DNA of 64,000 nucleotides from assembly GCA_018697195.1 (NCBI GenBank), contig CM031879.1, positions 46,739,866 through 46,803,865 of the forward strand, in the 5' to 3' direction. The translations under genes were made by a program, and so were the position numbers. The notes under the pieces were generated by a model, which made no database searches, was not told the DNA's origin, and was given only the letters and a program-made list of their open reading frames with translations. Of this stretch, positions 58,401 to 64,000 are shown piece by piece (position 1 is the stretch's first letter; every line of letters starts with the position of its first letter). Origin of the DNA: Certhia americana (Eukaryota; Chordata; Aves; Passeriformes; Certhiidae).

Positions 58401-61400
58401 TGAAAGTACCACAGTCTGTAAAGGAAGTGGATCAATTCTGGGATAGAACAAGCTGCTGCCTGATCACCGCTAAAATCTGAGATAAGTAGTTCCCTCCCTG
58501 CCTTACTCACCTGGCCATCTCCATGCAAATCCCTGCTTCCAGCAGCAGTGGGCAAGTTTATCTTCTAAACACAAGCCAAAAGTACTGTGAAGCCACTGCA
58601 CACTACCCATGTTTTTAAAATAAAAACTACCCAAGTTTTTAAAAGCTTCCACTTCCAGCAATAGGAGGTGACTTTACTAGTACACTTATTTGTGCAGTAG
58701 TCACAGAAGGTATCAAAACTACTGCCTGCCTCACTGGCATGAGGTAAAGCGAGTAGGAACAAAGCCTGAATATGTGGTGCAAGAAAGCTTCCAATATTTG
58801 AGAAAGCAGGAGTTTTTACAGCTCAGTGTCTAAAGGAAACAAATTGGAAAACTCTGTAAACCCTCATCCTTACTGCAGTCAGATGGAAAAGGGAACCTAA
58901 TTGAAGCAAGATCTGTTTTGGCAGAGTTATCAAAACATCCACTTGAATATTCTGCCTAGAGGGCCCATTTTCAGTTAGACCTAATATAAGAAAAAAGGCA
59001 TAAAGCATAGCTTATTTTCAAGAAACAGTACCACTAGCATAGTAAAATTAAGATTTTACAGATGTCCCATCCTGAATGTAATTACTGAGCACAAGTGATT
59101 CTCACCAGTCTTACCCCAACACATGTGTGTATGTTACCAACAGCTACAGGTACCCAAATACTTCATTTGGTAGAGCACCTGAAGACAAAGTATTTATGAC
59201 ACCACATTTGCACTTATTCCCCATCTTTACCTTGGCATCTGTCCCCATGACAAGATCCTTCAGCTCAATGATTTTGTCATTTATGGATGACCGGTAGCGC
59301 TTTTCAATGATGTTGTGAGTTGTTCTCCTCTCTCCTTCTTTGGGTGGTTCAGGTTGCTTGACACCCCCGGGAACTTGTTTAATAGGCACCTTTTCTTGTC
59401 CCACCATCACCGGCATTGTGGTCAAAATGGTCCCATTGCTCCCAACGAGGGTCTACAAAGACCATGCATGACAAGTGTCAAGAGCAATCAGACAATTTAG
59501 GCAAGGTTTATGATGGCAAAAATAGAAGGAGTAAACAAAGAAGAATCAGGAAAAGTTGGTACAGCTCAGAAAATGGGTAAGATGCCAAATTCCTTCCATC
59601 TTTCTTAGCTGGCACAAGCATTGGCACAGCAACACAGGAAAAATCTGTCACTCTGGCTCCCACACTGGTCACTGTGGAATAAGACCATCTCTTGTTCTCC
59701 AAGAGTATCAATACTTCTGCCAATACTACACTCTGTTCATCCACTCAAATAGAGAAAGGGACTGAAGCCCCTCCTTGTTCCGACAATCTTTACACCCCAA
59801 GTGTCCAAATCCACCTTTTCTTTGGACAAATAGTCATGAAAACAGCAACAGCCTACACTACTTCCACCGACACTAGTAATGAAAATGCTAGAAAGGATCC
59901 AACCAATGAAAAAACAACCTTAGGCTTGAGTAATGCAGTTCAAATTGATTTGAATTTGAAGGAAAAGACCCCTGTAAGCTATATAAATGCCTTAATAAGA
60001 GGAACTAAGACTAAGGAGTGATATACAGCAGAATGAAAAGCTCAGACTTGGGCATTTGGATGTAGAACAGATCATCAACAGCAAACTAAAGCAGTATGTA
60101 CTCAGAGATAAAATATGATGGATCCCACCAGAACAGTTGCACAGAGGGGCTCCTAGGACAGCTGTAATGAAAGAAAGTTTGGACTGCTTAATCCAACAAA
60201 GCAAGGTTTACAAAGGCACACATGTTCTCTGAAGTACACCAAGGATCAGGGAAGCAATTAGCTATGGAAAGTAAAAGTTATTTCTGTCAAAAGACAAATA
60301 TAACAACTAGCCTAGAGCAGCTAGCCATGAGAATAAACTAGTCATGAGCAATTTCAGAAACAATTTTGACTCTGCAATAGTCTTCTAATTGGAATACCAG
60401 ATACTGAGTTTTGGTTCAAGTTGGAACTTGACAAATAAGTGAATTTAAGTCCTATACCTTTCCTTGCCTAATATCCACCTAATTTCAATGTGTTCAAATA
60501 TGCCTCATATAGACACAACCTGGTAAGCCTCAAGTTGTGCAAAAATGTCATCTAAAAGCAAGCAGATTAATTGAAGCTTTTAGCCTGGCTGCTAATAAGT
60601 ATCTAAGAAGTATACCACGCTCTTGCAAAAGAAGTCAAAATTTAGGTCCACACTGACAAGTTTATCTCCTCCAGTAAATATTTATACAAAGATATCTGTT
60701 TAGAACATAAAGATCATAATAAATGTTTCTTTGGAGGCATAAATTACTAAGACTTGATTAAAAGTGGAGGCCATCAAGCACAACCCCTCCAATGATTGTA
60801 ACAAATCCTCCCTACAAATGCCTCAGAGAAGTAGTTTAATTAGATGTCACATTTAATATACTACTATTAGACACTACTGAAGGGCAAAAGGAAGCTCCAC
60901 AGGTACTCTAAGCAAGTTAGCTTTTGGCTTCAACTTAAAAACTAGACTGAGTTTTTAGGTCATATTCTTGTAGTACCAAAAACAGGTAAACAGAAATGTG
61001 CCCTTGATCTTTGCTTAGTGGCCATGGGAAGGCTGCCAAACAGTACAATCTGTGTGTTTAGCCTTGACAGAAACAGGGTAATACTCGCCCTGGACGTGTG
61101 TACAACAGCCCTCAAAACCTCTTCTTGTCTGTGCCACTGCAGAACACGAAAGCACAAATCTCTTCCTTGCTTTAATGGGAAAGGACAACAGTGAGGAGAG
61201 GGATGGAAGGACATCCATAGGGTACCTGCAGAGCTGTGGTCTGAATGGGAGCAGTGAGTGCTGTCAGTGCTGGGTTCTGCACTGCAGCCATAACAGGATT
61301 GCCATCTGTTTTCAGGGTTGTCAAGACCAGGGAATCCGTTTTTATGATCTGAGGTTGGACGAGAACCTAGGTTGAAAAGAGTTACAGGTGAAGAGGAGAG

Positions 61401-63933
61401 CAGGCACATATTTCCCTAATGATCTCAGTAGCCAGGAGCAAGCACTGACAGAATTGTAATAGCTTTACAACTCAGTGGCTGGCAAAAGAGCAGGGTGAGT
61501 ATTTCTTTGACTTGCACTCTGCATTCACCTGAATGCTTTCCATCAGCCCCAATGCAAACTCTGAGCAGGAGACAGTCTGAACAGCACTGGAGAGAGTGGG
61601 GCAGAGGAACCACCACGACAGTAGTTTTCAAATCAGTCACCAGAAGTAAACAAGTATGTAAAAACACAAAAGAGCTGATGGAAAAGCTGCTTTTCCCTCT
61701 CCTGTTACACCTATAATTAGCTCTCTACATTAACTGCCTGAGTACTCAGTCCAACACAGCTAGGGCAGTCTGCTTTGGCAAACACCCACAACAGCTTCTC
61801 CCTGCAATTTCACTGAAAGGATCTGTACCTTTAACAGATCAAAATCCACTGTAAGTTATTTTGCTTTTATTTCTTTCAAATGCCTTGTTGACAGAACACC
61901 AGAGATGGCATAGTACAACTGAATCATAGTAACTTTGTCATACTGAATCTCACAGACAAACGTTTTTCTTTAATACAAAGATGCACAAGAGCAAAAAAAA
62001 AAAATCACATGCCACTGTAACAGTAAAACTATTCAAAAAAAACAGGACAGAAGAATTAGAAGAACACATTCCAGTATCAACCAGTCCTTACAAGACGTTG
62101 TAGAGGTGATGGATGTGCAAACAAGTAGGCAAAAGTCAAAGATGGCCTGTTCAAGTAAAGTTTCCAACAGGGCTTGGCAATACCAAGCTAAAAAAATTAT
62201 TTTATACTGCATGTAGTTACTGTTTTACTGAAAACAGTTGCTGAGCATTGCCCAGAAGTCACATCACATCTCACAACAGGGACTCTCGCACATGACCTGC
62301 ATGAAGTCAAATGCTTTTGGGACAGGCTGGCTAGAAACACTTTTCAGGTTTAAAAACATTTGTGCAGAAGCAATCCTAGCCAGGATCGCCAGCCCTACAG
62401 CTTCACCACTTCTCCTCAGGCAAGCCAGGGGACCAGACCCAGAAAACCACTGTCTTGTTCTGATGGATCCCTGCATCATTCTGCACTTTTACTTACTGGA
62501 ACTTGCTGGACCTGTGGTGCAGCAACAGTCTGGACCGTGGCTGGCGTTAAGGTCTGGATGGTGCCGTTGGCAGCCTGTGTCAGCACTCGCTGGGCCTGCA
62601 CCGTCTGCACCTGCTGCTGGATCGTAACTGGCTGAACCTGGGAGGATGTCACCAGGCTCTGCACTTGAGGCTGGAGAACTGAAAAGCAGAAGAGATGTCA
62701 GAAATGGTTCAGAGAAACACGTCTCCCTCCTGGAGCCTGAAATGCTCCGAGCATCACTCCTCTTCTTCCCAGATCTTCTTAGTAGGCAGCATTCATCTAA
62801 CACATCCCACATGTTGGGAAGCTTCCAGCTGCTTTGGTGCCTTCTGCAAGAGGACACTGCAGAAGAATAGCAGCTCTCCAGGAGGCACAAAGGATCAGCT
62901 AAGAGAATAGAGAGCCAAAACCCTTTAGTCTGATAGCACAGGACTCTGCTTCAGTGGCATTATACAGGACATCCAACCTGAACTTTCCCACTCCCCCTGG
63001 TCTTGGTGGACGATAGGATCCCATCTGTCACGTAAAAAATCAAGACCTACTGAAAAGGATCAAGTCATACAGCATTCACAAAGGAAGATCACTAAATATT
63101 CCTACAGATGTCTCTGCTCAGTGCAAGTACTGAGCTCCAGAGTTTGGTATATAAAATGTGCCTTCATTCCAGACTGCTGTGTGGGACAGACTGGATCTGC
63201 CCAGTGTACCCATCAGTGGGAGAACAGGGCTGCCAACAACTATGTTTTAAGATATCTTTTCTCAAGCCTCCCAAGAGCCATAGGTCAGAAGACCAGGCCA
63301 GAGGAAAAGAGCAAGACAACAATTACGATAAGAGGTCACACAAAAACACTTAAGATCTCATTCCTGACAATTTCTCATGCTCCCCAACTCCAAAGCCACG
63401 CAGGCAGGAGAAGGGACACCCCACAGGCAGCATCACAAGAAAAGGATCATCAGGTTTGCCATGGCTGAGGATGCACTTGGAGTTTGAATACTGATGCCAT
63501 TTACTGCAAGTGCACCAGGCACATCCACAGCCTGAGCACCACAAAGCGCTACCTTGGAAGCTTGTGGCCGCATTCTGGTAGATGACTGGCTGCTGGATAA
63601 TCCTGGTCTGGGGAGCAGAGCTGAACGTTGGTGTAATCATGACGGCCTGCTGCTGGAGCTGAGGCTGCACTGAGGGCCGCGGCTGCAGGACAGGGGCCGA
63701 GCGTGGAGGGGCTGGAGGCGTCGTCTGCGCCGCTTTTACTGGCAGGCTGTGGAGCTGGGGGGATGCAGGGGGTGGCGGGAAGGTTTGGAGCTGCACCTGG
63801 CTGTAGGGCCGCTGCAACTGCGGCTCCAGGGTCCCACGGCTGCTGCCACTGCCGCCCTGGAAGGTGCTGCACAAGGGATCCGAAAACAGGTCTGGAAAGT
63901 CTCCTGCTTGGTTACTGACAAACTGCAGCATCT
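46181..63933 (-). CDS. SREBF2: SREBF2, sterol regulatory element-binding protein 2 (exons 2-19, 5' partial)
   Basis: Eighteen coding exons on the minus strand: 63553-63933, 62497-62678, 61226-61366, 59231-59452, 58006-58120, 57630-57811, 56648-56840, 55507-55688, 54571-54844, 54061-54230, 53673-53841, 52983-53103, 51397-51506, 49982-50114, 49324-49492, 48010-48195, 47019-47130, 46181-46401. They join without frame breaks into 1086 codons plus stop; exon 1 with the acidic activation domain lies beyond the right edge. The product is the ER-membrane precursor of the transcription factor for cholesterol synthesis and LDL uptake. Visible: Gln-rich region (exons 2-4), bHLH-zipper with the SREBP-specific Tyr ([11 protein letters not shown]), site-2 protease region DRSRILLC, two membrane spans with a luminal loop carrying an RxxL site-1 protease motif (RNVL), and the long C-terminal SCAP-binding domain ending GGTAIAAS. 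Similarity to human SREBP-2 is strong throughout. Confidence 0.96.
47019..47130 (-). CDS. SREBF2: SREBF2 exon 18
   Basis: Encodes [20 protein letters not shown] and then [16 protein letters not shown], the conserved SCAP-binding region. Acceptor CTTCCAG|, donor CAAG|GTCAGC, phase 1 out. Confidence 0.95.
48010..48195 (-). CDS. SREBF2: SREBF2 exon 17
   Basis: 62 codons, phase 0 on both sides. Encodes [20 protein letters not shown] and, at its end, [11 protein letters not shown]. Acceptor CTCTTGCAG|, donor AAG|GTGATG. Confidence 0.95.
48700..48768 (-). ncRNA. MIR33: mir-33 microRNA precursor in the SREBF2 intron 16
   Basis: On the minus strand the 5p arm at 48743-48763 matches miR-33-5p over all 21 bases and carries the seed TGCATTG. 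The 3p arm at 48702-48723 begins CAATGTTTC, as in miR-33-3p. By hand the arms pair over about 26 positions with one G-G and two T-T mismatches around a loop of about 17 bases. It lies between exons 16 and 17, the same intron as in mammals and chicken, in the host orientation, so it should be co-transcribed with SREBF2. In characterised vertebrates miR-33 represses ABCA1 and fatty-acid oxidation genes, raising cellular cholesterol alongside SREBP-2; that role is known from the family, not shown here. Confidence 0.97.
49324..49492 (-). CDS. SREBF2: SREBF2 exon 16
   Basis: Encodes [18 protein letters not shown], then [20 protein letters not shown], ending VLNN. Acceptor CTTTCAG|, donor AAT|GTAAGC. 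The mir-33 hairpin follows in the next intron. Confidence 0.94.
49982..50114 (-). CDS. SREBF2: SREBF2 exon 15
   Basis: Encodes [20 protein letters not shown], then [20 protein letters not shown]. The donor is TCAGA|GTGCGT; a competing GTAGGC five bases further would break the frame with exon 16, so the first is used. Confidence 0.93.
51397..51506 (-). CDS. SREBF2: SREBF2 exon 14
   Basis: Encodes [20 protein letters not shown] and [17 protein letters not shown], matching the human EFSSALEYLKLLHSFVDS segment. Acceptor TTGTTTCAG|, donor CTGG|GTAAGT. A decayed tandem copy of this exon sits about 0.9 kb upstream in the transcript, at 52250-52480. Confidence 0.94.
52250..52480 (-). pseudogene. Decayed tandem copy of SREBF2 exon 14 and flanking intron
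   Basis: Minus-strand sequence at about 52339-52395 matches exon 14 ([16 protein letters not shown] part). Counting by hand, an ungapped 53-base core shows 40 identities. In the matching frame it reads [17 protein letters not shown]. Upstream a one-base indel and an in-frame TGA break the frame, and no acceptor is seen where exon 14 has one. Similarity continues into flanking intron on both sides: AATTGCC, TTTGAC upstream, and GAAGCTCT plus AGGATC downstream. This points to segmental duplication rather than retrocopy. It is most likely a dead exon; use as a cryptic exon is not excluded. Confidence 0.72.
52983..53103 (-). CDS. SREBF2: SREBF2 exon 13
   Basis: Encodes [20 protein letters not shown], then [19 protein letters not shown]. 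Acceptor TTCTCTAG|, donor TCGTG|GTGAGT, which leaves two bases of the next Cys codon. Confidence 0.94.
53673..53841 (-). CDS. SREBF2: SREBF2 exon 12
   Basis: Encodes [20 protein letters not shown], then the strongly conserved [19 protein letters not shown], ending CTQRNP. Acceptor TTTCACCAG|, donor CCTG|GTGAGA. Confidence 0.95.
54061..54230 (-). CDS. SREBF2: SREBF2 exon 11
   Basis: Encodes [20 protein letters not shown], then [20 protein letters not shown] and [14 protein letters not shown]. It is too short for a standard open-frame cut-off. Acceptor GGTACAG|, donor GCG|GTGAGT; phases match exons 10 and 12. Confidence 0.94.
54571..54844 (-). CDS. SREBF2: SREBF2 exon 10
   Basis: Encodes [40 protein letters not shown] and [20 protein letters not shown]. 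It is the start of the C-terminal regulatory domain that binds the SCAP WD repeats. Acceptor TTTGCAG|, donor ACAG|GTGGGA. Confidence 0.95.
55507..55688 (-). CDS. SREBF2: SREBF2 exon 9, second membrane span
   Basis: Encodes [20 protein letters not shown] and [15 protein letters not shown], the end of the luminal loop and the second transmembrane helix, then [19 protein letters not shown]. Acceptor CATTGTAG|, donor ACGG|GTAAAG. Confidence 0.95.
55914..55938. repeat. A-rich simple repeat (AAAT-like)
   Basis: AT-only low-complexity run in the intron between exons 8 and 9. Confidence 0.75.
56648..56840 (-). CDS. SREBF2: SREBF2 exon 8, first membrane span and luminal loop
   Basis: Encodes [20 protein letters not shown], with the DRSRILLC site-2 protease region, then the first membrane helix. 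The luminal loop carries [11 protein letters not shown]. Human SREBP-2 has RSVL at the site-1 protease position; RNVL keeps the required Arg and Leu. Acceptor CCTGAAG|, donor TCAG|GTAACA. Confidence 0.95.
57630..57811 (-). CDS. SREBF2: SREBF2 exon 7
   Basis: Encodes [40 protein letters not shown] and [16 protein letters not shown]. The Ser/Pro-rich stretch includes the conserved [10 protein letters not shown] phosphorylation-rich region. Acceptor ATTTTCAG|, donor AAAG|GTATTT. Confidence 0.95.
58006..58120 (-). CDS. SREBF2: SREBF2 exon 6, helix 2 and leucine zipper
   Basis: Encodes [20 protein letters not shown], then [18 protein letters not shown], the second helix and zipper of the bHLH-ZIP. 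Acceptor TTACAG|, donor AACA|GTAAGT. Confidence 0.96.
59231..59452 (-). CDS. SREBF2: SREBF2 exon 5, basic region and helix 1
   Basis: 74 codons. Encodes [20 protein letters not shown], then the basic region [19 protein letters not shown] with the Tyr that lets SREBPs bind both SRE and E-box sites, then [14 protein letters not shown]. Acceptor TTTGTAG|, donor CAAG|GTAAAG. Confidence 0.96.
61226..61366 (-). CDS. SREBF2: SREBF2 exon 4
   Basis: 47 codons, phase 0 both sides: [47 protein letters not shown]. Not captured by long open frames. Acceptor CAACCTAG|, donor CTGCAG|GTACCC. Confidence 0.93.
62497..62678 (-). CDS. SREBF2: SREBF2 exon 3, glutamine-rich
   Basis: Encodes [40 protein letters not shown] and [12 protein letters not shown], a Gln/Val/Thr-rich transactivation region typical of SREBP-2. 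Acceptor CTTTTCAG|, donor TTCCA|GTAAGT. Confidence 0.94.
63553..63933 (-). CDS. SREBF2: SREBF2 exon 2
   Basis: Starts with the last two bases of a split Glu codon, then [20 protein letters not shown]. It continues through a Pro/Gln-rich stretch to [20 protein letters not shown] and YQNAATSFQ. The human Ser-rich run is shorter here. Acceptor GTTTTACAG|, donor CCAAG|GTAGCG. The Met is internal, not the protein start. Confidence 0.93.
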
Positions 63934-64000
63934 CTGTAAAACAGAATAAAATTCGTTCAACATTATTTTGTCACCTGCATACTTTCACAGCTGCCGTTTA
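63934..64000 (-). other. SREBF2: 3' end of SREBF2 intron 1
   Basis: Intron sequence upstream of the exon 2 acceptor, with a T-rich polypyrimidine tract on the minus strand. Exon 1 and the promoter lie outside the window. Confidence 0.85.

Overview
The window is nuclear DNA from a vertebrate, most likely a bird. Two CR1-type LINE fragments are present, genes are multi-exon with GT-AG introns, and the gene set is a syntenic block also found in mammals (human 22q13.2): TNFRSF13C, SHISA8, SREBF2. I cannot name the species. All three genes were rebuilt by hand from conserved peptides, splice sites and reading-frame phase. Each spliced frame is continuous and divides by three.

Layout. 1-8695: no gene recognised. 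8696-11377 (+): TNFRSF13C, the BAFF receptor, three exons, 237 codons. About 11.9-32.7 kb: long intergenic stretch with one good CR1 insertion (17.9-18.85 kb), several simple repeats, a CpG-rich patch near 28 kb and two open reading frames I cannot assign. About 32.74-42.96 kb (+): SHISA8, a CpG-island promoter and four coding exons, 375 codons, with a 7.2 kb first intron. That intron holds an assembly gap flanked by an exact 47-bp duplication, an old antisense CR1 copy and a 24-bp minisatellite. About 43.55-63.93 kb (-): SREBF2, exons 2 to 19 (1086 codons plus a split codon; exon 1 lies beyond the right edge), with a 2.6 kb 3' UTR. The intron between exons 16 and 17 carries the microRNA miR-33. 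SHISA8 and SREBF2 converge, and their polyadenylation signals are about 630 bp apart.

Function. SREBF2 is the membrane-bound transcription factor for cholesterol synthesis and uptake. miR-33, made from its own intron, represses cholesterol export genes in known vertebrates, so one transcript drives both arms. TNFRSF13C is the B-cell survival receptor for BAFF. SHISA8 belongs to the CKAMP44-like AMPA-receptor auxiliary proteins. The three genes share a neighbourhood but no evident pathway.

The most unusual observation is a decayed tandem copy of SREBF2 exon 14 with flanking intron sequence, inside intron 13 (about 52250-52480, minus strand). It has roughly 75% ungapped identity over a 53-base exon core, a small indel and a stop upstream.
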